Under the pieces are notes generated by a model that saw nothing but the letters and a program-made list of their open reading frames with translations, was not told where the DNA came from and ran no database searches. From NCBI GenBank assembly GCA_033819885.1, contig JAQYUZ010000001.1:310001-374000 (forward strand): 64,000 nucleotides of DNA. Direction: 5' to 3'. Within the stretch, counting starts at the first letter, position 1; each line of letters opens with the position of its first letter. This document shows, piece after piece, positions 11,703-23,957 of the stretch. The translations under genes and the position numbers were made by a program. The stretch comes from Microbotryomycetes sp. JL201 (lineage: Eukaryota; Basidiomycota; Microbotryomycetes).

Positions 11703-14700
11703 ATGGCCTCGCTGTTCCGCACAGAATCGGGCGAGGATGCTGCGTCCGACGAAGAAGTCGAGCGACAGCGAGAGCACCCGCTGCACCAGAACGGGCAAGG
11801 CGCACACGCACCGGCACCGGCATCCACAGCAGGGCCCGATTTCTTCAAAGACGACAGCGACGACGATCATGACGAGCGAAGTGTACACGTGACAAGCGCC
11901 ACACGGCTAGACGCGGCGTCACCTCAAACTCGCGCTCGCGATGCGTTCACACCTCTTGTCTTGTCAGACAGCGATGATGAGGATATTTCAAAGCCCTTCG
12001 CTACTAAACGCGATCGCCGTCAGCATCCGGTCACAAGCTGGGACACTCGCCATCTCGGAGGTCAGCCTCCAGCTTTCGCCTGGCATTCCCAAATAGTTAT
12101 CGGTACTGACTGTGGGCGGTCAGACATTGTCATCCAAGGCTATGCTCTGTACAGCTACGGCGCATTCTGCAAGCTCCAGGTCGGCGAAGCCATCTCGATT
12201 CAGCGCTCAGTCCCCAAACCTCTCGCACCAGGACAGAAGCGCTCGAAAAAAGACGATCACATTGTTCGGTCTGTCAAAGCTCGACACTATCACTTGGAAT
12301 GCTCACGTGCTGATCAAGCGATCTCGCACAGTTTTCGCAACTCTAAACAGCAAGAAGTCGGCCGAATCTCTGAAGTCGATGCGTCGTGGATGAGCAAACT
12401 GCTCGACCTCGGAATGATTTCATTCACTGGACACTGCGTTGATTGTCCCAGAAATTTCCGCTCGGGTACGCGCCAGTGACAAGGCACAAGCGAACAAGAA
12501 AAATTGACGATGGACTGTTTGACCCACTCAGCCGACACGATCACGCTCGCTTTGGCCATTCACGTGCACCGTTCTGCATTCACAGACGCAAACGCAAACC
12601 AGACACAAGTTGGGTCTTCGACAGAACAGCAGAGTTTCTTCGAAGCTCAAAAAGAAACGACAGAGGAAAAATCAATGCGCGAGCGCAAGCTAGCGCTCAA
12701 CAAGATGTTCGATAAGCTCGCGCTTCGGCCCGTAGCGCAGGCGGGCGCTTCATCCAACAAGGCGCTGTCTACTTTTGGGTCGCAATCAAAGCGACGGATG
12801 CTCGAAAAGATGGAGCAGCAAACATTGAAAACAGACAATGGGGATTCGGACGAAGAAGGCAACATATCCGAGATGCAATTGAACATGGTCTGTGAGTCAT
12901 TCGGCCTTGGTTCATGTCTCGACGTGCAAATCTTACCTTCATGTTCCCCTTTCAGACAAGAAAGCGACTAAGAACGATGCCACGCTGCCTGAGATGGACC
13001 CACCAGAGACATTCGCGCTCACTTTGCGACCTTGTAAATTTTGGCTTGCTATTCAGCACAATGGATTCGGCACTCACCTTGGCTGTGCAGATCAAAAACA
13101 AGCTCTCAAGTGGATGTACTCGATGGAAGTGGGCGACGGTCAAGCGCGCGAAGAAAAGTCAATGCACCCTCTTTGGGAAGCATACGAATTCAAGTCAAAT
13201 ACTGGCAAGAAGGGAGAAAACAATGAAGCTTTTTATTACAATGCCTATTCGGGCGAACTGTCGCTCATTTTCCCAAAAGCGTCAATCAAGTGCCGAGGAG
13301 GCATCTTGGCGGACGAGATGGGCTTGGGTAAGACAATCATGATTGCTTCACTGTGAGTCTACCCTCGTCGATATGTCGGTCAAATGATTACTCACGAGAT
13401 TTGTGCTCCAGTCTTCACACGGCTTTGCCAGGCGTCGGCGTGGAACAGTCGGAAGAGGAGTCTGCTACCGATTCGGACGATGGCGCACCTCAGAACAGGC
13501 GCGCGATAGCGATGCAGTCCAAGCTGAAAGGAGATGAGGGCAAGCTGGCACACCATTCAGCTGAGCGCAAATATAAAGCTGGACGACCGAAAGCGACATT
13601 GGTGATCGCACCGATGACGCTTATTGGACAGTGGTGTGAAGAATTGCAGAGATCGTCGAAGGATGGCCTGAACGTGTTGATGTACTACGGCAGTAACCGC
13701 ACGGACTTGCAGGACGAAATCGACTCTGGCATTGATGTCGTAGTGACGAGGTGGGTCAAAATTTCTGATTTTCTCAAATTGCACTCAGACCTCTGTCTTC
13801 ATACGCAGCTACGGTGTACTGGTCTCCGACTGGAAATCAAGCGGCCTCGAGATGCCAAAGCCGTCAGCATCCAAGAAAGTCAAAGTCGATGGAAACAAGA
13901 CAAATTCAAAGAAGAAGGATCCCGTCGGTCTCTTTTCAGGTGCGTCAGACTTGAGATTCGCGGCGAAAACAACATTGAACATTCCTGAACGGCAGTCGAA
14001 TGGTTCCGAGTTGGTCAGTCGGCGAGTATACGGCCACCTGCCCGATTCGGCTGCTTATGATTACTGCCTAGTTCTTGACGAAGCTCACACAATCAAGAAA
14101 CGCGACACGCAGAACGCTAAGGCTGCATCTGCCCTGCCCTCTGAGAGGCGATGGTGTCTGACCGGCACTCCGATTGTGAAGTCAGTTTTCGCACGACATG
14201 TTGGCACACTGAGTCATCTGACCGCGTCTGAAACAGCCGTCTCGAGGATTTGTATTCGCTTCTGCACTTTCTCCGTCTCGAGCCCTGGGGCAACTACTCT
14301 TTCTACCGCACGTTCGTGACTGTGCCGTTTGAAAAGAAGGATCCGAGAGCGATTGAGGTGATCCAAGTAGTGCTCGAGAGCATCTGTCAGTAACGTCAAA
14401 ATCTGCTTGTGGTAAAAGTCATGCTCGCTGACGTGTTGCGGGCAATAGTGTTGCGTCGAGAGAAAAAAATGAAGGACAAGGACGGCAACCCGATAGTCAA
14501 GCTGCCGCCGAAACACATCGACATCCAGTACCTTGAGTTCTCAGAAGAGGAGCGGCAGATCTACGACGCAATTTGTACGTACATAGGGCACGAGCTTTTG
14601 ATGACCGGATTGACCTTGCTTCGTCAGATCAAAACGCCAAGAGTCAGTTCTTGGGCTACGCAGAGAAGGGTACCGTCTTGTCGTGAGTTTCCGCCCGAAG

Positions 14701-16549
14701 CACAGATTCCACGCCGGCGAATATTGACGTCTCCTTCCTTGTAGCAACGTCACGGCCATCTTTTCGATCCTCATGCGCCTGCGCCAGTGCGTGCTGCATC
14801 CGTCGCTCGTGCTTGGCAGCCTTTCGGATCCGTCGCACGACGTCACCTTCTCTGAAGTCAAGAAAATGATTGCTCAGTACAGTGGCACCGACTCGACTTT
14901 TGCCCGAAAGGTGCTCGAAGGTCTTCTAGATGAGAGCGTGAAAGATGACGATTTAGTCAATCAATGTGTTGTTTGCCTTGATGTGGGTGACTCACCACGA
15001 GTGGCTGCTCGCGCTGTCAGCTGACGGGATACTCGTTGCACAGCCTCCCGAAGCAATCGTCTTTTTGCCCGGATGCTTGCACTCTGGCTGTAAAGGTTGC
15101 TTGCTCAACCATTTCGAAGCGTGCGAGGAAGCTGGCAAGGAAGTGAGTGAGAATCCACCAGAGTCTGATTTTGTCGGTAACCTGGAGATCTTTCAGGCAC
15201 GATGTCCCGCTTGCAACTCTGGTCCATTTACTGAACGCCATTTGCTCGAGATGCAACGAGGCTTGTATAGCAAAAAAGAGGATGCAGCGCGAGCGAAGTC
15301 GCCGCGCAAGAAGAATGCTTACACAGTCGAATCGAGTTCCACTGCCGGCTCGTCTCCTCAGACCGTGCTTACGATTGTCGACAGCTCTGACGAGGAAGCA
15401 GAAGCTGCAGTTCCGAAACGCGCGCCTGTGCGAGCGCCCGAACGAGGTCCGCCTTTTAACAAAGGCAAGAGGGGCGCGATTTTCTCGGAAGACGAGGAGG
15501 ACGACAGCGATGTGATCCGGTTCACTCCTCCGCCGAGCGTGCGCAAGAATGGCGCTATGTCGCAGAACGTTGGTGACCTGTCAAACTCCGATTCCGACAG
15601 CGAAGAAGTTGAAGTGAAAAAGCCAGCCCTTGGCTCGGGCGGACTCGTCTTGCTCAAGAATGACTTCAAGTCGTCTACGAAACTTGATGCGCTCGTCAAG
15701 CATTTAAAAGCGGCTCGCGAGAAGGACCCCAATCTTAAAGCCGTTGTATTCTCCCAAGTGCGTATACCGTCGACACGTCGCTACTTCTCTCGCTCAACTT
15801 CTTGTGCTGCAGTTCACGTCTTTCCTCAATTTGATCGAGCGCATCATGAACCGAGAGTCTTTCAAGTGAGTCGCTACGCGGACCTCAGAGGCGCACCGCG
15901 GCTTGAACTTTTTTTCGCGCTCGCAGTTATTCTCGCCTTGACGGTGCCATGGCTCAGAAGAAACGTCAAGCTGTCGTCAATCAGTTTACCAGGTCAAAGG
16001 AGAGCGTCATCCTGCTCGCGTCTCTCAAAGCAGGCGGAGTTGGCTTGAATTTGGTGAGGACGAGGACAAAGTGCCTTGCATGACACGCCCTTGTGGCTGA
16101 TCCCTCGCCGTCGCACAGATCGCGGCTGATCACGTGTATCTTATGGACGCCTGGTGGAATGGTGAGCAGCAGCAAACATTATGGCGAGCTGGCCCAGGCT
16201 GACTGAGCCGCTCTGGCAGCCGCGGTTGAGAATCAAGCCATCGACCGTATACATCGGTAAGCTCAGACGGCTGGCTGCTCCAGATCTGTCTCATCGTTGA
16301 TGTCGCCTTAGATTCGGACAATCTCGCGACGTCTACGTGACTCGGTTTCTCATCGAGCACACGATTGATAATAAAATGATCGCGGTGAAGCAGATCAGTG
16401 CAGTCGGATGTTTCAACATTGCTGATGGCGTATGTCTGACGCAGTTGCAAGAGCGCAAGACGCGCCTGATCAATGGTGCCCTGGGCGGTGGCGACGGCAA
16501 ATCAGAGAAGCAGCTTGCTGAGGATCTTGCTCTTATTTTTGCCGACTGA
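11703..16549 (+). CDS. RAD5: Rad5/HLTF-type SNF2 translocase and RING ubiquitin ligase
   Basis: Postreplication-repair enzyme that remodels stalled forks and, in known orthologues, directs K63-linked polyubiquitination of PCNA with Ubc13-Mms2. Visible order: acidic disordered N-terminus; HIRAN domain ([12 protein letters not shown] to [20 protein letters not shown]) that binds 3' ends; SNF2 ATPase with [17 protein letters not shown] (Walker A, about 13300), [11 protein letters not shown] (Walker B) and CLTGTP; an inserted RING finger beginning CVVCLD, continuing after an intron as [20 protein letters not shown] and ending in CPAC; then helicase C with [14 protein letters not shown] and [11 protein letters not shown]. 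The full core is present. More than ten introns break the frame. The stop ends at 16549. It is divergent from APC2. Confidence 0.93.
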
Positions 16550-16657
16550 TTGATATGCTCTCTTGCTCGGCTGTTTCTTCATTGCTCTAGTTCTGATTGC
16601 TTTGCCCCTGATGCATGTTGTTTTACACTTTGCGCTTTCCGTTCCATGTTTGTGTCC

Positions 16658-17491
16658 TCAAAGTTCTACGATCGGGAACTTGCGCAGCGTACCTAAACGA
16701 GTCCAATCTTTATCTCTCCATGCCTCCATTCCGACGAATATGGCGTCTTCGAATGCACGTTCCCAGACGACGCCGTGTGCCTTGATCCCTTGTTCGAGCA
16801 AAACCGGGTAAGGCGACAGCGTCGTCACTCTGCGTACGTCCAACCCAGTCAAAGCTTGTATCTCTGCGGATCCAAGCCACAATGCCATCCAAGCGATCGC
16901 CACCGCTGAACCGAGTGAAACTCCGGCAACAACCTGCGCCGGTGTATGATGACCTAACCTGACACGGCTCCAGCATACTGAAGCTGCTCCAAACAGAAAT
17001 GTGGCTGCCATGACTATTCTGGTAAGTCGTTCGCCATATTGCCTCGTTAATGATCTCCAGAAACTCGGTTCAACAGCTCCAGGGCTCAGCGGCCTCAACC
17101 AAGAGTCGTACAACGGTACAAGACTGGTCACTCTCGGGTGCAACGGTAGCAACAACGACGACAACGACAGGTAGGTACCGAAAAACGAAATTGCGCTTGA
17201 ATGGGTCGAAGGCATGCCGTACGTTTTTTCAAATTTTTTGGCTCCAGTCGGTCGTGGTTGTCTGATCACTTTCTTGAGTGACTTGGCTGGCGGAGGGACC
17301 GAGACACGTTAAAGTCGTCCTTGGTCTGACGTCGTCGGGCAAAGGTGCTCACCCGAGAAGGCGGCGACGAGCGTGCCTGCTCCGAAATACAGTGCATGAG
17401 CCGTCCGTATCCTCAAGATGGCAGCAATGGTCAAAGAGGTAACGATTGACTGTGTGTTGCCGAGCAGGAACAGCCACAGCTCCCTGAACAT
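16658..17491 (-). CDS. CAX4: dolichyl-diphosphatase (PAP2 family)
   Basis: ER-membrane phosphatase that converts dolichyl diphosphate to dolichyl phosphate on the lumenal side, recycling the carrier for N-glycosylation. The PAP2 signature is complete: KKVIRQPRP (K-x6-RP), YGMPSTHSS (PSxHS) and SRVRLGHHTPAQV (the dolichyl-phosphatase form of motif 3). Four or five hydrophobic segments are present. Two exons, 17353-17491 and 16658-17286, join in phase across a 66-nt intron to give 255 aa, close to yeast Cax4 (239 aa). It converges on RAD5 with about 108 bp between stops and diverges from the next gene. Confidence 0.9.
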
Positions 17492-17722
17492 GTCGCGGCG
17501 TCGCTCAGGTCACGTGGCCTGACGTGCTGGAGTGTCCCCTTGGATGTCAACGTCAAGCTGCTTTTGCGAATTAAAAGAGCAGGAGAGGATCGCGGCGGGC
17601 CAGTATCAGGGGTTTCGTGGCCAATCAGACGCTGAAAGACCTCGCAGTCATTCGTCGCCGATTTGTATCCTACGTCATTCACTGTCTAGTCAACGCCGCC
17701 GCCGACAGTGAGAGCAAACACA

Positions 17723-18999
17723 ATGCTGAGACCAGCAGCCCGGCAATGCAGCGCTTCGTGCAGACAGCTCAGCACATCGGCGCGGGCGTCGAGCAAAGCT
17801 TCGAAAGCTCGAGCAAAGCTGCCAAAGATCCGCCAGCCTGTTCGCGCCAATCCTGCGGCTGCTCAGATGATTCAAGACGCCAGAGGAACCGGCATCGGCG
17901 CCGATCCGAGACTGTACGAGCCAGAAGAAGTCGCGCCAACCAACACTTTGGACACAACGGCTGCGACAAATCAGGTCGAACCGCGAGACCTCGAACGAGA
18001 CATGTTGGAATCACAGTCGACAGACTCAGCGGACGCGGGTCACAAAGTCATTGACGAGAAACTTCGCGGGACCGGTGTGGCGGCGAGCGAGCGAGCATAC
18101 GATTCAAAGCAGGTCGATCCGACAAAACAGCCAGCGCCGTCAGCTTCCACCTCTACGAAGGACAAACACTCATCGGAGGAAGAGCTGATCTACACAGCTA
18201 ATGCGCCTTACAATGTCCCATTGCTGCTTTCGGCAGCTTTCGTCTTTGCTGTTCTCTCCCTGTCTGCAGCAGACATGGCACGCGTAGGGTACTCGTCGTA
18301 CAACGAGGAAAAGGGAGAGTACGAGATCGCGCCAAAGTGGAAGCGATACTCAATTGCGACTGGGTTCGGCCTCGTCTCTGTCGGCATCGTATCATGGGGT
18401 GCCTTGGCACCCGCCAGGTGAGATCTCACCTTTGCATGCTGACTGTCAGCATTTTCTGACGCATCGCTCACGAATGTAGGCTCGTGACGCAAATCACGAT
18501 GAAGCGACCGGCTTCCGTGCCGGCAACCGTTGCATTTCCTCGAGACGCAGTCCTGACGCTGCACTCGCCCGTCACCAAGCTGCCTGGCCTTGGGCCGCGC
18601 CGAGTCAAGCTATCACAAATCCAGCTGCTTGGTCCTCTTGCAGACGGCCCGAGATCGTATCATCCGAAATCCCTCCCTTCCACGCCGCAACGGAATGACG
18701 TGAGTTGGGGTTGACGTGCGAGTGCGATTGGCACACTGAATCCATACCCCTAGGCTCTGTCCCGGATGTATCGGAAGGCGCGCGACACGATATTCATCTC
18801 GACTTCGAGCGTTAAAAAGAGCCCATGGACTCGCAAAGGAGGATTTTCCCATTCGCCATTCTTGATCATCAATGACCGGACATCTTACTCACTCGCGATT
18901 AAGCGAGGCGTGACGGGTCAGCCATACGATCCGAAAGGAGCTTGGTGCAAGGATTGGGACGGCTTCGAAAAGGCTTTGCTCAACGTGCAACCGAAGTAG
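17723..18999 (+). CDS. mitochondrial inner-membrane protein, TMEM223-like
   Basis: Predicted mitochondrial protein of 386 aa. The ATG at 17723 opens an Arg/Ser/Ala presequence with no acidic residue (MLRPAARQCSASCRQLSTSA). A polar region of ~130 residues follows, then two membrane helices (NVPLLLSAAFVFAVLSLSA and YSIATGFGLVSVGIVSWGAL) and a C-terminal domain starting RLVTQITMKRP. The spacing of the helices and the segment VTKLPGLGPRRVKLSQIQLLG resemble animal TMEM223, linked in humans to COX1 biogenesis; that is a resemblance I judge by eye. Exons are 17723-18417, 18480-18699 and 18754-18999, all in phase. It is divergent from the dolichyl-diphosphatase gene. Confidence 0.68.
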
Positions 19000-19663
19000 G
19001 GCGCGAAAGTGTTGTACAATGCATTGAGAGATTGACGTCGACGAGGTTGTCCTTCTTGTCATTCTTGATACCGCGGATTGCAGGCTGGAATGACCCACCT
19101 CTCGGCCGAGGACATGATTTTGAATCCGACATTGTCGACAGTGCTAGTCCGGAGCTATGTCAGATTCCGTTTCCCTGTTTGCGAGGCCAGTTCTTCCTGC
19201 GCAATCATCACGGACAGTTGGCCCGGCATGCGGCGGACGACACCTGAGATCGAACTAGCACGTGATCGTAATCCAGATAGAAAAAGCAAAGCCTCGGCTG
19301 AATGAAGAAATAGCTTGAAGCAGTCCTGCCATGATCTCTGAAGCTGCACATCAGTCAAACTTGGTGTGCAGGATCGGCGGACTCACCTCCTATCTATCAA
19401 GGCTGATCAATCACGCAGTTGCCTGACGAGGTCTCTGTGTGTTGTGCCTTCTTCTCTGCACGCAGTTTCGATTAGCAGTCTCAGATCAGGAGACATCTTT
19501 GCGCGACGATTCCCCGCTTATTCGTGCACAACACGCTCGCCTCGTCGGCTGCCGCGGTCGCGACTTTTTGATTCAAAGCCATCCGACGGCTCAACACCGC
19601 GCCGAGACGCACTGCAAGCGACCTGAAGGCTATCACGCAAACTTTATCTATCTATCCCGAGCC
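19000..19663. other. intergenic region upstream of the Mpv17-like gene
   Basis: About 660 bp between two genes on the same strand. It should contain the 3' end of the TMEM223-like gene and the promoter of the Mpv17-like gene. I find no conserved frame, repeat or RNA gene. Confidence 0.55.
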
Positions 19664-20576
19664 ATGGCATTCGTGTGGAACGCGTACGGTACGTGAAAGG
19701 TTGGCCCGACGGGTCGCGCGGTTGGGCCCCAAAACGCGCACTTGAAATTGACTTGATCCATCTGCAGTGCACGCGCTGCAAAAGCACACTCTCGTCACTC
19801 AAATGGCGACGGGCTCGGTCATGAGCACAACCGGGTCTGCCATCGCGCAACACGCCATCGAGGGCAAGCAATGGCACGAGCACGAGTGGTACAGGACACG
19901 CAGGCTGGCAACGTACGGTGGCTTGATCTTTGCTCCAATCGCAAACAGGTGGCATTGGGTCCTCAACAAGATTGACCTCGGACGCAAGTGGACGAGTGAG
20001 TCAACCAAGAGATTTTTGCTTTCGCAAAGCGACGAGGCGAGGGACACGTGGTCAACCTCTCATCAGGGTTCCATGACAATACGCTGAGGAGCAACATTGC
20101 CCGCCCAAATTAATCGATTGCTCCGAGTCGAATCTGTCCTTGATACAGGCATGCTGACGTCGATCGCGTTTGCCGCTACAGCCGTAGGCGCTCGCGTCCT
20201 CGTAGACGGCGCGTGCTTTGCTCCGTTCGCAACAACCTTATTCTACTGCTCGCAAGGCTTGATGGAGGGCCGGCCTGTGCACTCGACCGAGACAACAGAA
20301 GGCATTCAAGACCGCATCTCCACGCGCTTGTGGCCAACAGTCCAAAAGCAATGGGCATTGTTTGGTCCTGCAAACTTGTTCAACATGTCTGTGTTGCCGG
20401 TATACGCTCGGCCTCCGTTCTCGGCTACCGTCGCTTGCGCATGGAACGTTTATCTCGCCGTCGCCCAAAACAAAGGCGCCATCGTACCTGTTCCGGTGGC
20501 CATCACAGACAAGGACGGACGGACTTCTGCCATCGAGTTGCGCACAACTGTCGGCGCGGTTCAAGCCATGGAGTGA
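19664..20576 (+). CDS. Mpv17/PMP22-family membrane protein (Sym1-like)
   Basis: Four-helix membrane protein of the Mpv17 family; yeast Sym1 sits in the mitochondrial inner membrane and matters under heat and ethanol stress. The first exon, 19664-19688, codes only MAFVWNAY plus one base. Exon 2 (from 19768) reads VHALQKHTLVTQMATGSVMSTTG and on to LATYGGLIFAPIANRWHWVLNKI. Later exons give LTSIAFAATAVGARVLVDG and the family signature WPTVQKQWALFGPANLFNMSVLPVYAR with WNVYLAVAQNKG near the C-terminus. At least three introns are needed; the join near 20000-20090 is the least certain. Mitochondrial rather than peroxisomal targeting is inferred from Sym1. Confidence 0.82.
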
Positions 20577-20711
20577 TGATTCTTTCTTCTTTCCTTTTCA
20601 TAGACAGCATCTTGTTTCCATTGATTCGCATACATATCTTATATACCTGTTGGCATTTCATAGACGTATCATTGATTCTACCAATTCCCGCCGCAGCCAT
20701 TCTATCGAGAT

Positions 20712-22790
20712 TCAAGTCGCTTCGAGCGACGCAGAAGGGAGTTCGAGCTCGTCAAGACGGGCCGGTGAATCGAAATCGAGTGTCCAATACGACTCGTACG
20801 TCGTGCCTTCAGTCTCCGGTTCTGGCTCTGATGCTTGACCGCATTTGCCGCCCTGAGAAGGGTGTTTGGGCTGAAACATTGCGCTCGCCACACTCGCCTC
20901 GCAGCAATGGTTTCCAAGCTGTCGCTGCTCAAAAGAGCCCTTCATGATTCCGTCCACCAAAGGAATGCGTACAATGTCATACGCTCTTGATTTCACTGGC
21001 GAAGTCAGTGGCGAAAACGGACCATCTTCCGGATCCGATGTCTCGACCATCTCATGCACGTGCTCGTCATGAACATTCGCAGCATCGTTGTCGTCGTTGT
21101 CTACACCTTCGTCTCCACGTATCTCGTCGGGCTGCTCCTCTATAATTTTCAGATTTCGATCGGACCTATCTCGGCCCATGCGTCGTGTTTGATCGAGGGC
21201 TTCTTTAAAAGCGACTGCTTGCTCCAACGTCATGCCGTTACCACAGTCTTGACTGTCGGCGACTCCATCCGTCTCATCGTCGTCTTCGTCATCATCTGCG
21301 CTGGCTTGACATTGCGTGGCACCCAGAAAGTATTCTCCGAGTCGTCTTTGTCGTGGTGAAGGTGGACGTGCTGGCGTTATAGGCCTCTGCCCTTGCCACG
21401 CCGACTTGAGAGAGTGCCAAGCTTGGTCGGATTTTCTGCGAGACTGTGACGATGAAGCAAACTTGACGGTAGGACCTCGGGGCGACTTGTGTGGCGATGG
21501 AGTAGCCCGGACTATTGTCTCGTGGGGTTCGAGATCTTGCATCAACGTCTGAGTACCATGGCATATCACCTCGCTGCCATCCACTAGGCTCGATGCCTGG
21601 TGCGCTAACGACTGCGTGTTTGGAATGAGGAACGATATGACGTCGTGGACATCCTGCTCGGTGTCAGAGCTCGATTCGTGTTGAGATTCTGAAGGGGCAG
21701 GAAGCGAAGGTCTGGGATATCGCCTCGCTGTCATTCTCTTCGCGGGAGTGGCGGGTACTAGAAAGACGTCGCCCAGCTCGTCATCATCGAGGTATTGGGG
21801 AGCCTCAGCGAACCCGGAATCATCTCCGGCTTGACCAAAGTGTATATTGAGCCCGCCGAGCAATCCACCGTCATCGAGCCTGCTGCAATCTGCGTCGGCA
21901 TCTTCGTTATCTGACGAGTCGGGCACAAGCAGATTCGGGGCGCGTCGGATTCCGTAAGAGTGCGTCTGCACATTCTTAAAGTCTCGCTTCGATGAAATGC
22001 TGCTTCCGTCGTCTTCAGGTCGTCCAGAATCATCAATCGTGGTTGGTTCAGACAATGTATCGTCGGCAGACGAGCTGCCTTGGTGTCCGTGTCTGCTGCG
22101 ATTGTCGTCGCTGTTGGAACGACTACCAAGGTGAAAGGCTGACCTGTCTGGCAAATCTTGCTTTCGAGGTGGCGATTGTCGAGGCAAGCTTGACAAGTCT
22201 AGAGTCTTGCGCTGTCGCTTGCGAGAAATCGACGATCCAAAGCCAACGAAATCGTCAGCGGGCAATAGGTCAAGTTGACCAGGAGCGCCTTCAATGACTC
22301 GCACGGCCGCTTTGCGTTGACTGTCGCCCTCAAATTCGCGGTCATTCAGTGGCGGATCTTGGCCGTCAAACGCTAATGTCGGCCCTCTCTTTGGCCTGAC
22401 TCCTGACTCTACTTTCAGTAGTTGCCGTCCAATACTTGATTTCCTGTCCATAGGAGTAGATTGCCCTTGTCCTGCCACCAGTATAGTTTGTCCGAGCAAT
22501 GTCCGAGGCGGCGTCTCGGCGCGAGCACCTTGCATCTGGAGCAGTCTACGCTCAATGTCGTATCCACAATTAATTTCTTTGTCTCGACTGTGCTGAGCTG
22601 TCATGTCTGGGTCTGGCGCGGGCGTGTGTTGATTGGCAGCGGCGGCGGCGGCGAAGGACGCTTGGAGCGTCCGCTGCTTCGGCGTTGCATGCGGGTGCTT
22701 GATCGCTTCTTGCGTATCTTTGGCGCGTGATGTGACGAGTGACCGCCTGTCGAGAGGGGCAAGGCGCGTCTGCGTCGGCTGCATTGCCAT
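20712..22790 (-). CDS. disordered protein with a canonical PCNA-interacting (PIP) box
   Basis: A single uninterrupted frame of 692 codons from the ATG at 22788-22790; I do not recognise the family. It is strongly disordered, rich in Ser, Asp, Pro and Arg, with many SP/TP sites that suit CDK control. Residues 481-488 (21327-21350) are QRRLGEYF, a textbook PIP box (Q-x-x-hydrophobic-x-x-aromatic-aromatic). A second, weaker copy, QRTLQASF, is at residues 39-46, next to an alanine run. Acidic tracts (EDDD, DNDDND) and basic clusters such as SRKRQRK suggest nuclear localisation. A role in replication or repair through PCNA is inference. It shares a 227-bp divergent region with CGI121. Confidence 0.72.
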   Translation of the reverse strand: MAMQPTQTRLAPLDRRSLVTSRAKDTQEAIKHPHATPKQRTLQASFAAAAAANQHTPAPDPDMTAQHSRDKEINCGYDIERRLLQMQGARAETPPRTLLGQTILVAGQGQSTPMDRKSSIGRQLLKVESGVRPKRGPTLAFDGQDPPLNDREFEGDSQRKAAVRVIEGAPGQLDLLPADDFVGFGSSISRKRQRKTLDLSSLPRQSPPRKQDLPDRSAFHLGSRSNSDDNRSRHGHQGSSSADDTLSEPTTIDDSGRPEDDGSSISSKRDFKNVQTHSYGIRRAPNLLVPDSSDNEDADADCSRLDDGGLLGGLNIHFGQAGDDSGFAEAPQYLDDDELGDVFLVPATPAKRMTARRYPRPSLPAPSESQHESSSDTEQDVHDVISFLIPNTQSLAHQASSLVDGSEVICHGTQTLMQDLEPHETIVRATPSPHKSPRGPTVKFASSSQSRRKSDQAWHSLKSAWQGQRPITPARPPSPRQRRLGEYFLGATQCQASADDDEDDDETDGVADSQDCGNGMTLEQAVAFKEALDQTRRMGRDRSDRNLKIIEEQPDEIRGDEGVDNDDNDAANVHDEHVHEMVETSDPEDGPFSPLTSPVKSRAYDIVRIPLVDGIMKGSFEQRQLGNHCCEASVASAMFQPKHPSQGGKCGQASEPEPETEGTTYESYWTLDFDSPARLDELELPSASLEAT

Positions 22791-23017
22791 ACGCGTCAGA
22801 GGTCAATCAATACCAGTCGCGTCTCGGAAGCGCGAGCTCGCTGAGCATACCTTGAACGCGCTGCCACCGTCGTACGCTCCTTGAGGCCACAGACTGCTCC
22901 GCGGTGTACCTATCGAGTTGCGCGGCATGGCGCAGTTAAAGTGAAAGAGGCTCGAGCGCTGCAAGTTGCCGGCATTTCCTCCTCCGCCTACCACACCCTT
23001 CTCCTTCGCGCCGTAGT

Positions 23018-23834
23018 ATGGAGACATTTCCGCTGCCCCATTTCAATGTCGACGTCAGCATTGCCTTGTTCACGCCAATCAGCGCAGCAGCCGCGCTTCG
23101 ACAGCGGCTTATCTCGGCGTCGACCATGCCACAGGACACGGCAGGCGACGCAGAACGGGCAAACTTGGACTTTGCATTCATCGACGCATCAATGGTCAGC
23201 TGCGCATGTCACCGCCAGCTCTCACTAGGACCTGTCCGCCTGACGCTGAGATTTTGCCTTTAAATAGCTCGCATCAAGGATGCATTTGCTCACGGCAGTC
23301 ACGCAGGCACTTGTTGCAAAGTCAGACGGCGCGCTCAAGACAAAGACTGTACACTCGGAAGTGCTGTGGTGTCTCGAACCGGGCTCAAACGTGAGCCTGA
23401 GCTGTCCGTGCCTCACCAGTAACCTACCGACGTTGACGCTGTTGCAAACTGTAGATCACAGACTCGTTGAAGCACTTTGGCCTCGGTCCGACGACGAAGT
23501 CGCTTGTGCTCGTCCGCATAGATTCACGTGGGGTAGAAGCGCCAGCATCCGTCTTGCAACGCATGTCTCAGCTAGTCGAGGGAGAACCAGCACCTCTAGA
23601 CCTACTAGGACAGTTGCCCGAGAACGGCACCAATGACAAATCTTTGCGCAAGGTAAGGCCTCAAGACAAACATTTCCTCTGTCGCCACAGAAACCTGACC
23701 GAGACAACGCGCAGGTTTACAAGCTCAACAATGACGCAGTCCTCAAAGCAGCTGATTCGACATCAGAAAGCGGGCGGCAGGTCTTGGACAAGCTCTGCAC
23801 GTCTGCCGTCGCACTCAAGACGGCTGCCGCCTGA
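23018..23834 (+). CDS. CGI121: EKC/KEOPS complex subunit CGI121
   Basis: Subunit of the KEOPS/EKC complex that makes the t6A modification on tRNAs reading ANN codons and helps telomere maintenance; Cgi121 contacts Bud32 and recruits tRNA. Four exons join in phase: 23018-23194, 23268-23390, 23455-23652 and 23715-23834, giving 205 aa (yeast 181). Matching blocks are FPLPHFNVDVSIALF at the start, FAFIDASMLASRMHLLTAV, the KTKTVHSEVLWCLEPGSNIT strand and LKHFGLGPTTKSLVLVRI. The last segment, KVYKLNNDAVLKAA, fits the family C-terminus. The ATG in TATGGAGACATTTCC is the only start before the conserved block. Confidence 0.9.
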
Positions 23835-23957
23835 AGCATTTGCAGTTCGCGCCGTTATTTGTACGCATATAGTTGCTTCGAATCGTTGTTGTATACTCTT
23901 CTGATATTTCCAGACTCTGTGCGGTGTCTGACAGTACGCAATTCCCTGCTTCGCTGC

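Noticed and set aside
11337-11888. Minus-strand frame of 183 codons over the APC2-RAD5 divergent region
   Set aside because: Runs through the RAD5 first exon and breaks the APC2 start; only its inner ATG (11558) fits APC2.
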